NCBI GenBank assembly: GCA_035695045.1
Contig: DASSEX010000007.1
Location: forward strand, 1 to 46,763
DNA: 46,763 nucleotides
DNA from: DASSKP01 sp035695045
GTDB taxonomy: Bacteria; Actinomycetota; Actinomycetes; JAFAQI01
Direction: 5' to 3'
The translations under genes and the position numbers were made by a program. Below, piece after piece: positions 31,839 to 40,898 of this stretch (position 1 is the stretch's first letter; every line of letters begins with the position of its first letter). The notes beneath the pieces were generated by a model, which saw only the letters and a program-made list of their open reading frames with translations, searched no databases and was not told the origin of the DNA.

Positions 31839-33442
31839 ATCGCCCGGTGCGCGGCGCGGATGAGGCCACGGCGCACGGGACCGAGCAGGCCGGCGTCGCG
31901 CAACGCGGTTCGTGCGGCGATCCCGCCTGGTCCGCCGTGCACCCCTCCGCCCGGATGGGCGGACGCCGACGCGAGGTAGAGCCGGTCGACCGGCGTCTCC
32001 GGGCGACCGAGTCCCGGCACCGGTCGCCACACCAGCTGCTGGTGGATCGCCGCGGAGCCGCCGTTGAGAGCGCCGCGGAAGAGGTTGCGGTCGGCCTGCT
32101 GCAGACCCAGCGGGCCGTTGACGTAGCGCGCGACGATGCGGTCGCGGAACCCGGGAGCAAAGCGCTCCACCTGCGCCTCGATGCGCTCGACGACCGCCTG
32201 CACCTCCCGCTCGTCCCACCTGCCGGTGATGCCGAAGGAGCCGGCGTCGTAGCGCACGGTCTGCGGCACGTGGGTGTAGCCCCACGCGGCTTCCGTCCCG
32301 GCCGGTGACCGGGACGGGTCACTGGTCGTCATCTGCCCGAACACGATGTAGGGCTCGTCCGGTACGGCGCCGACGGCGAGCTGGGTCGTGTAACGCGTCA
32401 GCGAGTCGGCGTCGCCGCCGAGATGCACCGTCCCGGCGAGTGCGGACCGGTCGTCCGCCCACGGGGCCGGGCCGCTCAGCGCCCAGTCGACCTTGACCGT
32501 CCCGTTGTCCCACTGGAACTTGCGCAGGTCGTCGAGCATCCGCGCCGGGAGGTGCTCGGGTGCGACCATCGCACCGAACAGCTGAGGCGCGTCGACGGCC
32601 GCGAGCACCGCGCGATCGGCGACGTACTCCGTGCCGTCGATGCTGCGCACGCCGACGGCGCGCCCGCCACGGACGATCACCTCCCGGACGGCGCGACCAC
32701 ACTCGAGACGGCCACCGTGGGCGAGCAGCCGCGAGACCAGCGCGTCTGTCAGAGCCTGCGCACCGCCCACCGGCACCGGGAAGCCGTCGGTCTGTCCCAG
32801 CATGCAGAGCAGCCACCCGAACACCGCCGCGCCGGCGGAGTCCGGGCCGAGATCCGTGTGCAACGCGTTGCCCGCGAACAGCGCAGGTGCGCCGGCGCCG
32901 TTGAAGTTCTCCTCCGCCCATCGGCGCAGTGGCATCGTCGCGAAGCGGGCGAAGCGCAGGGCGTCCGCGGTGCCGAGCGTTCGCAGCAGCCGGGCCGCCG
33001 GCGCGACCGGCGGAAAGGGACGGAACAGTGCGCCGACGAGGTCATCACGAAGACGCTCGAACTGCGCGACGATCGTGCGCCACGCCTCGCCGTCACCGGG
33101 TGCGAACGCATCCAGCGATGACGCGGTGACGTCGACCTCACGGGACAGCGTCACCACGCGCCCGTCGCCGAGAGGGTGGGTGACGACGAGCGGCGCGTGC
33201 GCCCACTTCAGCCCCCACTGCGGAAGATCCAGGGCCGTCATCTCCGGCGACGCCGCGGCGAGCGGGTAGAACGCGCTGAACAGGTCGTTGACGTAGCCCG
33301 GAGCTGTCACCTCGGCAGAGCGCACCGCGCCGCCCGGCTGGTCAGCGGCCTCCAGGACGACGACGGACCAGCCTGCGTCGACCAGCACGTTGGCCGCGAC
33401 GAGGCCGTTGGGTCCCGCACCGACGACAACCGCATCTGTCAC
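31829..33442 (-). CDS. FAD-dependent oxidoreductase (phytoene desaturase-like)
   Basis: A 537-residue NAD(P)/FAD oxidoreductase. The N-terminal dinucleotide fold VVVGAGPNGLVAAN has GxGxxG at residues 8-13 and ends with VVLEAADQPGGAVRS, the typical CrtI/amine oxidase FAD loop. The C-terminal end AHPGGGVHGGPGGIAAR is the second FAD-contacting stretch. The nearest relatives by pattern are the CrtI-like oxidoreductases of unknown substrate rather than true carotenoid desaturases. GTG at 33442 has GGGGAGG about 8 nt upstream. It diverges from pafB. Confidence 0.9.
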   Translation of the reverse strand: MTDAVVVGAGPNGLVAANVLVDAGWSVVVLEAADQPGGAVRSAEVTAPGYVNDLFSAFYPLAAASPEMTALDLPQWGLKWAHAPLVVTHPLGDGRVVTLSREVDVTASSLDAFAPGDGEAWRTIVAQFERLRDDLVGALFRPFPPVAPAARLLRTLGTADALRFARFATMPLRRWAEENFNGAGAPALFAGNALHTDLGPDSAGAAVFGWLLCMLGQTDGFPVPVGGAQALTDALVSRLLAHGGRLECGRAVREVIVRGGRAVGVRSIDGTEYVADRAVLAAVDAPQLFGAMVAPEHLPARMLDDLRKFQWDNGTVKVDWALSGPAPWADDRSALAGTVHLGGDADSLTRYTTQLAVGAVPDEPYIVFGQMTTSDPSRSPAGTEAAWGYTHVPQTVRYDAGSFGITGRWDEREVQAVVERIEAQVERFAPGFRDRIVARYVNGPLGLQQADRNLFRGALNGGSAAIHQQLVWRPVPGLGRPETPVDRLYLASASAHPGGGVHGGPGGIAARTALRDAGLLGPVRRGLIRAAHRAIYR

Positions 33443-33491
33443 GGGGACTGCCTCCCCGTCGCGGCGCCCCGGAACACCGGCGCGGTCGTTG

Positions 33492-33497
33492 TAGCGT
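33492..33497 (+). promoter_or_regulatory. leaderless -10 element (TAGCGT) of pafBC
   Basis: TAGCGT fits TANNNT and ends 7 nt before the pafB ATG at 33505. No TTGTCRGTG-type PafBC box is visible upstream, so autoregulation by that motif is not supported. Confidence 0.55.
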
Positions 33498-33504
33498 GCC
33501 GGGC

Positions 33505-34464
33505 ATGGCGGCGCGGCGTACGGAGCGACTGCTCAACCTCGTGATCTGCCTGCTGCACACCCGGTCCTTCCTGACCGCCGAACGGATCCGTGAGCTCGTC
33601 GCGGGCTACGACGAGGCGCCCACCGACGACGCCTACAAGCGGATGTTCGAGCGCGACAAGGAGGACCTCCGCGACCTCGGCATCCCTCTCGAGACTGGCA
33701 CCAACAGCGCCTTCGACGAGGAACCGGGTTACCGGATCGCCCGGCGGGACTACGCGCTGCCGGAGATCACCCTCGAGCCGGCCGAGGCGGCGGCGGTCGG
33801 TCTCGCCGCCCGGATGTGGTCGTCGGCGTCGATGGGGGAGGCGGCGACCCGCGCCCTGCGCAAGCTGGAGGCGGCCGGCGTGGAGATCACGCCGTTGCCG
33901 GAGGGCCTGCAGCCCCGGTTGGAGATCAGTGGCGCCGCTTTCCCCGCTCTCGCGGAGGCCGTGCACGACGGGCGGGTCGTGCAGTTCGACTACCGGACGC
34001 CAGGTAGGTCCGACCCGGCGCGACGCACCGTCGAGCCGTGGGGCGTCGTCTGGTGGCACGGGCGTTGGTACCTCGTCGGGCACGACCGTGACCGGGACGC
34101 GATCCGCGTCTTCCGGCTGTCTCGCATCGACGGTGACGTTGCCGCGGTCGGCAAGCCGGGGGCGGTGCGCCGGCCGGAGGAGGTCGACCTCGCCACGATC
34201 GTGGCGGCGTACGACGCCGCATCGCCGGCATCGATCGCGCGGGTCAGGGTCCGGGCCGGACGCTGCCTCGGTCTGCGCAAGGCCGCAGTCAACACCAGCC
34301 GCGCCGATGATGACTGGGACATCGTCGAGGTGCCGTTCCACGACCCGGCACGGCTGGCCGACGAAGTCTTGCCGTACGGCGCCGACGCGGTGGTCGAGGA
34401 CCCGGCCGAGGCCGTCGACGCCGTGGTCTCGCGGCTCCGCGCATTGACGGGCGTTCCGGTATGA
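33505..34464 (+). CDS. pafB: WYL-domain transcriptional regulator PafB
   Basis: A 319-residue regulator with an N-terminal winged helix (about 3-75, RRTERLLNLVICLLHTRSFLT), a WYL domain (about 145-215, with WHGRWYLVGHDRDR) and a WCX C-terminal part. In mycobacteria PafB and PafC form one complex that activates DNA-damage genes through promoters of the RecA-NDp type. ATG at 33505 is selected over a GTG nine bases upstream because it lies 7 nt after TAGCGT. Its stop overlaps pafC as ATGA. Confidence 0.95.
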   Translation: MAARRTERLLNLVICLLHTRSFLTAERIRELVAGYDEAPTDDAYKRMFERDKEDLRDLGIPLETGTNSAFDEEPGYRIARRDYALPEITLEPAEAAAVGLAARMWSSASMGEAATRALRKLEAAGVEITPLPEGLQPRLEISGAAFPALAEAVHDGRVVQFDYRTPGRSDPARRTVEPWGVVWWHGRWYLVGHDRDRDAIRVFRLSRIDGDVAAVGKPGAVRRPEEVDLATIVAAYDAASPASIARVRVRAGRCLGLRKAAVNTSRADDDWDIVEVPFHDPARLADEVLPYGADAVVEDPAEAVDAVVSRLRALTGVPV

Positions 34465-35429
34465 GCGGAGCGACCGATCACCTGCCACGGCTGCTCGCGC
34501 TGGTGCCGTGGCTGCTCGCGCACCCGGACATCCCCGTCGCCGACGTCGCCCGCGAGTTCGGTATCAGCGAGAAGCAGGTGCGGGCCGACGTCAACCTGCT
34601 CTGGATGTGCGGGCTCCCCGGCTACGGCCCCGGCGACCTGATGGACGTCGTCTGGGACGAGGACCGCGTCACGCTGTCCAACGCCGACACCATCGCCCGC
34701 CCGCTACGGCTCACGGTCGACGAGGCGTTGGCGCTCGTGGCTGCTCTGCGCACGCTGCTGGGTGTCCCCGGACTCGTCGACACCGCGGCCGTCGAGCACG
34801 CGCTCGCCAAGCTCGAGGCCGCGGCCGGGGGAGCGGTGGACGCCGATGACGTCGTCGTGGCGCCCGACACCGTCACGGATCCCGTGGTCGTGTCGACCGT
34901 GGCGGACGCGATCGCTGCGGGGCGCCGGCTGCGACTGCGCTACTGGGTGCCTGCTCGTGACGAGGCGACCGATCGCGACGTGGACCCGCTGCGGATGTTC
35001 ACCGCCGACGGGGCGGCGTACCTCGTCGGATGGTGTCACCGGGTCCGCGACCTGCGGACGTTCCGGCTCGACCGGGTGCTGGAGCTCACCCGGCTCGACG
35101 ACCCGGTCGACGTGCCCGCCGACGTCCGCCAGCGAGCCCTCGACGCCGGGACGTTCACCCCGGCGCCGGAGGACCGGCTGGTGACGCTCGAGCTCGATCC
35201 GCCGGCGCGCTGGGTGGCCGACTACTACCCGTGCGAGGAGATCGAGGAGCGCGCCGACGGCGGTGTCGTCGTCAAGCTGCGAGCGCGCGACGACGCCTGG
35301 GTGCGCCGGGTGGCGCTGGGAGTCGCCGGCTACGGACGGGTGACCGATCCGTCGGAGGTCGCCGCAGATGTCCGAGATGCCGCTAGCCGCGCGCTAGCGG
35401 GCTATGGCCGGGCAGACGGAAAGAACTAG
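34461..35429 (+). CDS. pafC: WYL-domain transcriptional regulator PafC
   Basis: The 322-residue partner of PafB. The N-terminal helix-turn-helix is VADVAREFGISEKQVRADVNLLW (about 26-48), followed by a WYL-type domain (about 140-205, with RYWVPARDEATDRDVDPLRMF and AAYLVGWCHRVRDLRTFRLDR) and a WCX part. In many actinobacteria the two are fused or adjacent; here they are separate and coupled through the ATGA overlap. Confidence 0.95.
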   Translation: MSGATDHLPRLLALVPWLLAHPDIPVADVAREFGISEKQVRADVNLLWMCGLPGYGPGDLMDVVWDEDRVTLSNADTIARPLRLTVDEALALVAALRTLLGVPGLVDTAAVEHALAKLEAAAGGAVDADDVVVAPDTVTDPVVVSTVADAIAAGRRLRLRYWVPARDEATDRDVDPLRMFTADGAAYLVGWCHRVRDLRTFRLDRVLELTRLDDPVDVPADVRQRALDAGTFTPAPEDRLVTLELDPPARWVADYYPCEEIEERADGGVVVKLRARDDAWVRRVALGVAGYGRVTDPSEVAADVRDAASRALAGYGRADGKN

Positions 35430-35529
35430 TCCGCCCCGAGGATCGTCCGAAATATCCCGTCAAGCGATCGCCCACTGCTGCCGAACTGTTGAGCACGCGA
35501 CAAGAAGCGTGACGGAAGGGGATGGCGGC

Positions 35530-35862
35530 ATGACCACCATCAAGGCCTCGTGCCCCGCCTGCGGAGAGGTCGAGCTGACCAGCTCCGACATCACGCTGCG
35601 TGTCTGCAACCACGCTCCGCTCAGCTACTACGCGTTCGTCTGCCCCGGCTGCCGTGACGAGGTCCGCAAGCCCGCGGACGACCACATCGTGTCGCTGCTC
35701 ATGTCCGGCGGGGTTCGCGCCCAGGTCTGGGAGGTCCCGGCCGAGGCGCTCGAGCCGAAGCCCGGCCCGTCGCTCAGCTACGACGACCTGCTCGACTTCG
35801 TCCTCCAGCTCGGCCGCGACGACATGCTCGCCGCTCGCGCCACCGCCGGCGCCCACCGCTAG
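35530..35862 (+). CDS. small zinc-ribbon protein
   Basis: A 110-residue protein with CPAC (8-11) and CPGC (about 38-41) knuckles forming a zinc ribbon, and an alpha-helical C-terminus (PSLSYDDLLDFVLQLGRDDMLA). Function unknown. A purine-rich GGAAGGGG lies about 8 nt before the ATG. The 100 nt between it and pafC contain no clear regulatory motif. Confidence 0.8.
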   Translation: MTTIKASCPACGEVELTSSDITLRVCNHAPLSYYAFVCPGCRDEVRKPADDHIVSLLMSGGVRAQVWEVPAEALEPKPGPSLSYDDLLDFVLQLGRDDMLAARATAGAHR

Positions 35863-35868
35863 GCGGAT

Positions 35869-35874
35869 TACGCT
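35869..35874 (+). promoter_or_regulatory. -10 element (TACGCT) of the small membrane gene
   Basis: TACGCT fits TANNNT and ends 8 nt before the GTG at 35883, within the range for a leaderless or nearly leaderless start. Confidence 0.4.
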
Positions 35875-35882
35875 GGCCCACT

Positions 35883-36059
35883 GTGTGGTGGGTCCTCCTG
35901 TACGTCGCCCTCGGCGTGCTCAGCATCGCGCTGCTCGGCCTGCTCACGCTGCGCCTGTGGCGCCAGGTGCGCCAGCTCGGCCGTGACGTCTCGGCCGCGG
36001 GCGACCGGATCAACGCCGCGATGAGCGAGATCGAGCAGATTTCCGCAAACCGCCGATGA
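35883..36059 (+). CDS. 58-residue membrane protein upstream of tatA
   Basis: A short GTG-started frame. Residues 2-23 are hydrophobic (VLLYVALGVLSIALLGLLTL), followed by a positively charged helix and an amphipathic helical tail to the stop TGA. This shape resembles DUF948-type proteins. It sits 20 nt after the zinc-ribbon gene and 70 nt before tatA. It has a -10 element and good codon bias, so it is probably a real gene, but its function is unknown. Confidence 0.55.
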   Translation: MWWVLLYVALGVLSIALLGLLTLRLWRQVRQLGRDVSAAGDRINAAMSEIEQISANRR

Positions 36060-36095
36060 GCGTCGGTCGCGGCCGAGCGGGGCAGGCTGTCGACG

Positions 36096-36101
36096 TACAC
36101 T
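36096..36101 (+). promoter_or_regulatory. -10 element (TACACT) of tatA
   Basis: TACACT fits TANNNT and lies 28 nt upstream of the tatA ATG; the short predicted leader contains GGAAGGA at 36116-36122, seven nt before the start. Confidence 0.5.
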
Positions 36102-36129
36102 GGGACAACCCGCGCGGAAGGACATCCTG

Positions 36130-36399
36130 ATGGGCGAGCTGAGCCCGTGGCACCTCCTCATCCTGGCTGCCGTGTTCGTCCTGCTGTTCGGCGCGAAGAA
36201 GCTTCCCGACGCGGCGCGGTCGATGGGCAAGTCGCTGCGGATCTTCAAGACCGAGATCAAGGGCCTGCACGACGACGAGCAGCAGACCCAGCCGGCCCGG
36301 CCGGCCGAGCCGCAGCAGCTCACCGCAGCGCCTGGGGCCCCGAGTGTCGAGCAGCAGACGTCGGCCTCTGCCATCGGCGACAACGTCGACGGTCGCTGA
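36130..36399 (+). CDS. tatA: twin-arginine translocase subunit TatA
   Basis: An 89-residue TatA. The single membrane helix (about 6-22, LLILAAVFVLLFG) is followed by the conserved FG-x4-LP hinge and the amphipathic helix (about 26-44, with KLPDAARSMGKSLRIFKTE). The C-terminus is acidic, Gln/Pro/Ala rich and unstructured, as usual. TatA pores carry folded proteins with RR signal peptides across the membrane. It precedes tatC by 30 nt; no tatB is nearby, and TatA may serve both roles. Confidence 0.95.
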   Translation: MGELSPWHLLILAAVFVLLFGAKKLPDAARSMGKSLRIFKTEIKGLHDDEQQTQPARPAEPQQLTAAPGAPSVEQQTSASAIGDNVDGR

Positions 36400-36429
36400 C
36401 CTCCCGTCCGTCCGGAGGGGCTGAGCGAG

Positions 36430-37281
36430 GTGGCGCGGACAGCGCGCGTCCACTCGCCGGACGAGGCGCGGATGACGCTGACGGAGCATCTGCGTGAGCT
36501 CCGGCGACGCATCGTCATCGCCTCCATCGCGATCATCCTCGGCACGATCGTCGCGTTCGTCTTCCACACCCACATCCAGAAGGTCGTCACCGGCCCCTAC
36601 TGCTCGTTGCCGGCCCGCTACCACGACCTGACCGGCAACAAGTGCACGCTGATCGTCACCGGCATCCTCGATCCGTTCACCGTGACCCTGCGGTTGTCGC
36701 TCTATGCAGGTCTGTTGATCTCCGCGCCGGTGTGGCTGTGGCAGCTGTGGCGGTTCGTCACGCCGGGGCTCTATGCGCGCGAGCGCCGCTGGGCGGTCGC
36801 GTTCGTCGGCGGGTCGTCCTTCCTCTTCGGCGCCGGCGCGGTTGTCGCCTACTACACGATGCGCAACGGGCTGCACTTCCTGCTCGGCTTCGCGAGCGGC
36901 GGGATAGGTGCGCTGCCGAGCTTCACCAGCTACCTCTCGTACTTCACCGCGATGATCCTGGTGTTCTCGCTGTCGTTCGAGTTCCCGCTCGCCATCGTCA
37001 TGCTCAACCTCGTCGGCGTGCTGTCGGCGGAGCGCTTGCGGAGATGGACACGCGGCATCTTGTTCGGCATCTTCGCCTTCGCCGCGGTGGCAACTCCCAC
37101 GCAGGACCCGTTCACGATGCTGGCCCTCGCCGTGCCGATCAGCCTTCTGTTCTTCGGGGCCTACGGTGTGGCAGTGATCCACGACCGGAGAGTCGCTCGG
37201 CGTGGTGACACGTCGCCCTATGCGCATCTCGCGGACGATGAGCTGTCGCCGCTCGACGACGAGGAACCCGTCCGGCCATGA
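36430..37281 (+). CDS. tatC: twin-arginine translocase subunit TatC
   Basis: A 283-residue membrane protein with six hydrophobic segments. The N-terminal MTLTEHLRELRRRI is the signal-peptide-binding motif (about 15-28), and the middle carries SAPVWLWQLWRFVTPGLYARERR, the typical TatC signature. The C-terminal tail is long, cytoplasmic and acidic. GTG at 36430 is chosen; an ATG at 36472 begins exactly at MTLTEHL and is possible. A small CCTCC/GGAGG pairing in the tatA-tatC gap could mask a ribosome site. The stop overlaps the kinase gene (ATGA). Confidence 0.95.
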   Translation: MARTARVHSPDEARMTLTEHLRELRRRIVIASIAIILGTIVAFVFHTHIQKVVTGPYCSLPARYHDLTGNKCTLIVTGILDPFTVTLRLSLYAGLLISAPVWLWQLWRFVTPGLYARERRWAVAFVGGSSFLFGAGAVVAYYTMRNGLHFLLGFASGGIGALPSFTSYLSYFTAMILVFSLSFEFPLAIVMLNLVGVLSAERLRRWTRGILFGIFAFAAVATPTQDPFTMLALAVPISLLFFGAYGVAVIHDRRVARRGDTSPYAHLADDELSPLDDEEPVRP

Positions 37282-38159
37282 GCTCGGTAGCGCTGCTGGT
37301 CAACCCGACGGCCGGTAAGGGACGTGCAGCAGGCGTCGTGGCGTCGGTCGTCGAGCGGCTGCGGGCCGGCGGCGCGGACGTCGCCATCCTCGTCGGCCGT
37401 GACGTCGAGCATGCGAAAGCCCTCGCCCGGACTGCGATCAACGACGGGGTGGATGCGCTCGTCGCTCTCGGCGGCGACGGCATGGTCCATCTCGCGCTGA
37501 ACGTGGTCGCCGGCACCCCCACGCCACTGGGGATCGTCCCGGCCGGGACGGGCAACGACCTCGCGAACCATCTGGGTCTTCCGACGAAGGATCCGGTCGC
37601 CGCGGCCGGCGTCATTGCCGAGAAGCTGGCTTCCGGGGGTCCCTCGCCGATGGACGCCGTACGGGTCGGGGACAAGTGGTGGGGGTGTGTCCTCGGTGCC
37701 GGCTTCGACTCGCGGGTCAACGACCGCGCCAACCGGATGTCCTGGCCGAAAGGCCGGCGCCGCTACGACATCGCGATGGTTGCGGAGCTGCGCGTCTTCA
37801 AGCCGCTGCCGTTCGTCATCGAGCTCGACGGAGAGAAGCTGGAGACCGAGGCGATGCTGGTCGCGCTGGGCAATGCCCGGTCGTACGGCGCCGGTATGAA
37901 GGTGTGCCCCGACGCCTCGCTGACCGACGGGCTCCTCGACGTCACGATCATCGGGCCGTTGTCGAAGCCGGAGTTCCTGCGGACGTTTCCGCGCGTGTTC
38001 AAGGGCACACATGTCACCCACCCGGCAGTGACCTGCCGCAAGGCGAAGATCGTCTCGCTGTCGTCGCCAGGAGTGACGGCGTACGCCGACGGCGAATTCC
38101 TCGCGAACCTCCCGATCACCTGCGAGACGGTGCCCGGCGCCGTCCAGGTGCTGGTCTGA
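37278..38159 (+). CDS. diacylglycerol/sphingosine-type lipid kinase
   Basis: A 293-residue kinase of the DAGK/LCB5 family. It has NPTAGKGRA (about 9-17) for nucleotide binding, the GGDGMVHLALN motif (about 64-74) and PLGIVPAGTGNDLANHLGLP (about 82-101). The C-terminal half is a beta-sandwich. It phosphorylates a lipid such as diacylglycerol. Coupled to tatC by ATGA. From memory, the mycobacterial region at the same place (Rv2092c-Rv2094c) lacks such a kinase. Confidence 0.92.
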   Translation: MSSVALLVNPTAGKGRAAGVVASVVERLRAGGADVAILVGRDVEHAKALARTAINDGVDALVALGGDGMVHLALNVVAGTPTPLGIVPAGTGNDLANHLGLPTKDPVAAAGVIAEKLASGGPSPMDAVRVGDKWWGCVLGAGFDSRVNDRANRMSWPKGRRRYDIAMVAELRVFKPLPFVIELDGEKLETEAMLVALGNARSYGAGMKVCPDASLTDGLLDVTIIGPLSKPEFLRTFPRVFKGTHVTHPAVTCRKAKIVSLSSPGVTAYADGEFLANLPITCETVPGAVQVLV

Positions 38160-38167
38160 GCGCCCCG

Positions 38168-38173
38168 TAGCCT
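38168..38173 (+). promoter_or_regulatory. leaderless -10 element (TAGCCT) of the helicase gene
   Basis: TAGCCT fits TANNNT and ends 7 nt before the ATG at 38181, giving the helicase its own leaderless transcript in the 21-nt gap after the kinase. Confidence 0.55.
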
Positions 38174-38180
38174 GGATCGC

Positions 38181-40898
38181 ATGGCCAGCCCCGCGGAGCG
38201 GTACACCGCGGCGCGGCGGCGCACCGGTCATCCTGCTCTTCGCGCGTTCTCCCAGAACTACGAGTTTCCGTTCGACGAGTTCCAGCAGCAGGCCTGCGAG
38301 GCGCTCGAGGACGGCCACGGCGTGCTGCTCGCGGCGCCGACCGGTGCGGGGAAGACGATCGTGGGCGAGTTCGCCGCCCATCTCGCCCTCAGCAGCGGCG
38401 GCAAGTGCTTCTACACGACACCGATCAAGGCGCTGTCCAACCAGAAGTACCACGACCTCGTCGAGCGGCACGGCTCGGCAAGTGTCGGCCTGCTGACCGG
38501 TGACAACGCCGTCAACGGCGACGCACCCGTCGTCGTGATGACGACCGAGGTACTGCGCAACATGCTCTATGCGCAGTCGCCGGCACTGCGCGGTCTGTCC
38601 TACGTCGTCATGGACGAGGTGCACTACCTCGCCGACCGGTTCCGCGGAGCAGTGTGGGAAGAAGTCATCCTGCACCTGCCCGACCGGGTGACGCTCGTGT
38701 CGCTGTCGGCGACCGTCAGCAACGCCGAGGAGTTCGGCGACTGGCTGCAGGAGGTGCGCGGCGACACCACGGTGATCGTCGAGGAGCACCGGCCCGTGCC
38801 GTTGTGGCAGGAGGTTCTCGTCGGACGACGCCTGTATGACCTCTTCGTCGACGACGACCAGGAGACCGTCAACCCCGCGCTGAGCCGGCTGGCCGGCGAA
38901 GAGGCGCGCTTCGCCCGGGTCAACTTCGAGCAGCGACCACCACGAGGTGGTCGCCGCCCACCGCGCAGCCGGGTCGACGTGCCGAGCCGACCCGAGGTCG
39001 TCGAGACCCTCGACCGGGCCGGCCTGCTGCCCGCGATCGTCTTCGTCTTCAGCCGCAACGGTTGCGACGCGGCGGTGCGGCAATGTCTGCGCGGCGGGCT
39101 GCGCCTGGCCGAGCCGCCGGAACGCCGTCGCATTCGTGATGTGCTCGACGAGCGCGTCGTCGACATTCCCGACGAGGACCTCGCGGTGCTCGGTTTCGGT
39201 GAGTTCTCGGACGCGCTGCAACGAGGTATCGCGTCACACCACGCCGGCATGCTGCCGATCTTCAAGGAGATCGTCGAGCAGCTGTTCAGCGAAGGGCTCG
39301 TGAAGGTCGTCTTCGCGACGGAGACGCTCGCGTTGGGCATCAACATGCCGGCTCGCAGCGTCGTGCTGGAGTCGCTCGTCAAGTGGAACGGCGAAGCACA
39401 CGTTGACCTGTCACCGGGGGAGTACACGCAGCTCACGGGTCGCGCGGGACGGCGAGGCATCGACGTCGAAGGTCACGGTGTCGTGCTGTGGACGCCCGGG
39501 TTCGATCCGAAGCACGTCGCAGGTCTGGCCTCCACGCGTACCTATCCACTGCGGTCCAGCTTTCGCCCGTCGTACAACATGGCCGTCAACCTCGTCGACT
39601 CCCTCGGCCGGCATGAGGCGCGGGAGCTGCTGGAACAGTCTTTCGCGCAGTTCCAGGCCGACCGGGCCGTGGTCGGCCTCGCGCGACAGCAGCGGCGCAA
39701 CGAGGAGGCGCTGAGCGGCTACCGCGAGGGGATGCATTGCCACCTCGGCGACTTCGAGGAGTACGCCGGCCTGCGCCGCTCCCTCAAGGACCGGGAGTCG
39801 TCCCTCGCTCGCGAGGGAGCCGCACAGCGGCGCGCGGCGGCCGCGCAGTCGCTCGACCGCTTGCACGTGGGAGACGTCATCCGTGTTCCGGCCGGCCGCC
39901 GACCGGGACTGGCCGTTGTCATCGACCCGCACGGTGGCGCGACCGCGGGCGACCCGCATCCGGTCGTGCTGACCGTCGACCGCCAGGTGAAGCGGCTGTC
40001 CGTCGTCGACTTCCCGACACCGGTCGAGACGCTGACGCGGGTCCGCCTGCCCAAGGGGTTCAACCCGAGGTCTCCCCAGTCGAGGCGCGACCTGGCATCG
40101 ACGTTGCGCAACCTCGGCCTGGACGCCGACGCAGGACGTCCGAAGCGTGGTCGGGCGGCCGCCGCCGACGACGCCGAGATCGCCCGGCTGCGCGCGGCGA
40201 TTCGTCGACACCCGTGTCATGGATGCGCCGACCGCGAAGAACACGCCCGCTGGGCGGAGCGATACGACCGTCTGCGACGCGACACCGACCAGCTCGAACG
40301 CCGGGTCGAGAGCCGCACCAACACGATCGCCCGGATGTTCGACCGGGTCTGCGGCATGCTCGAGGGGCTGGGTTATCTCTCCGGCGACGCGGTGACCCCG
40401 GCGGGACGGACACTCGCGCGGATCTACTCCGAAGCCGATCTCGTCATCGCCGAGGCGCTGCGCACGGGCATGTGGGACGACCTCGATGCAGCAGAGCTCG
40501 CCTCCGTCTGCTCTTCCCTCGTCTACGAGGCACGCCGCGACGACGACCCGACGCCGCGGCTTCCGTCGGGCCGAGTGCGCGCCGCGCTGACCGAGCTGTC
40601 GCGGTTGTGGGCGACCCTGAAGACGGCAGAGCACGACGCCCGCCTCGACTTCCTTCGCGAACCCGATGCCGGTTTCGCCTGGGCGTCCTGGCGCTGGGCG
40701 CGCGGCGAACCGCTCGACCAGGTGCTGCTCGACACGGGCCAGGCGCCCGGGGACTTCGTGCGGTGGATGAAGCAGCTCATCGATCTGCTCGACCAGGTGG
40801 TCGACGCGGCGGCGTCCGAGTCGAATGTCGCACGCAACGCGCGCGCTGCTGTTGCCGCCGTACGACGTGGTGTCGTCGCTTACTCCGGTGTCGCCTGA
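38181..40898 (+). CDS. helY: Ski2-like DEAD/DEAH-box helicase (HelY-like)
   Basis: A 905-residue superfamily 2 helicase. It has the Walker A APTGAGKT (52-59), motif Ia TPIKALSNQKY, motif II DEVH (145-148), motif III SAT (176-178), motif V in FATETLALGINMPARSVVLE, motif VI TGRAGRRG, and a DSHCT-like C-terminal domain. This is the Ski2/Mtr4 pattern and, from memory, matches M. tuberculosis HelY (Rv2092c), also next to tatC. The helicase may act on RNA; its role is not established. Its last 19 nt overlap the convergent exonuclease. Confidence 0.95.
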   Translation: MASPAERYTAARRRTGHPALRAFSQNYEFPFDEFQQQACEALEDGHGVLLAAPTGAGKTIVGEFAAHLALSSGGKCFYTTPIKALSNQKYHDLVERHGSASVGLLTGDNAVNGDAPVVVMTTEVLRNMLYAQSPALRGLSYVVMDEVHYLADRFRGAVWEEVILHLPDRVTLVSLSATVSNAEEFGDWLQEVRGDTTVIVEEHRPVPLWQEVLVGRRLYDLFVDDDQETVNPALSRLAGEEARFARVNFEQRPPRGGRRPPRSRVDVPSRPEVVETLDRAGLLPAIVFVFSRNGCDAAVRQCLRGGLRLAEPPERRRIRDVLDERVVDIPDEDLAVLGFGEFSDALQRGIASHHAGMLPIFKEIVEQLFSEGLVKVVFATETLALGINMPARSVVLESLVKWNGEAHVDLSPGEYTQLTGRAGRRGIDVEGHGVVLWTPGFDPKHVAGLASTRTYPLRSSFRPSYNMAVNLVDSLGRHEARELLEQSFAQFQADRAVVGLARQQRRNEEALSGYREGMHCHLGDFEEYAGLRRSLKDRESSLAREGAAQRRAAAAQSLDRLHVGDVIRVPAGRRPGLAVVIDPHGGATAGDPHPVVLTVDRQVKRLSVVDFPTPVETLTRVRLPKGFNPRSPQSRRDLASTLRNLGLDADAGRPKRGRAAAADDAEIARLRAAIRRHPCHGCADREEHARWAERYDRLRRDTDQLERRVESRTNTIARMFDRVCGMLEGLGYLSGDAVTPAGRTLARIYSEADLVIAEALRTGMWDDLDAAELASVCSSLVYEARRDDDPTPRLPSGRVRAALTELSRLWATLKTAEHDARLDFLREPDAGFAWASWRWARGEPLDQVLLDTGQAPGDFVRWMKQLIDLLDQVVDAAASESNVARNARAAVAAVRRGVVAYSGVA

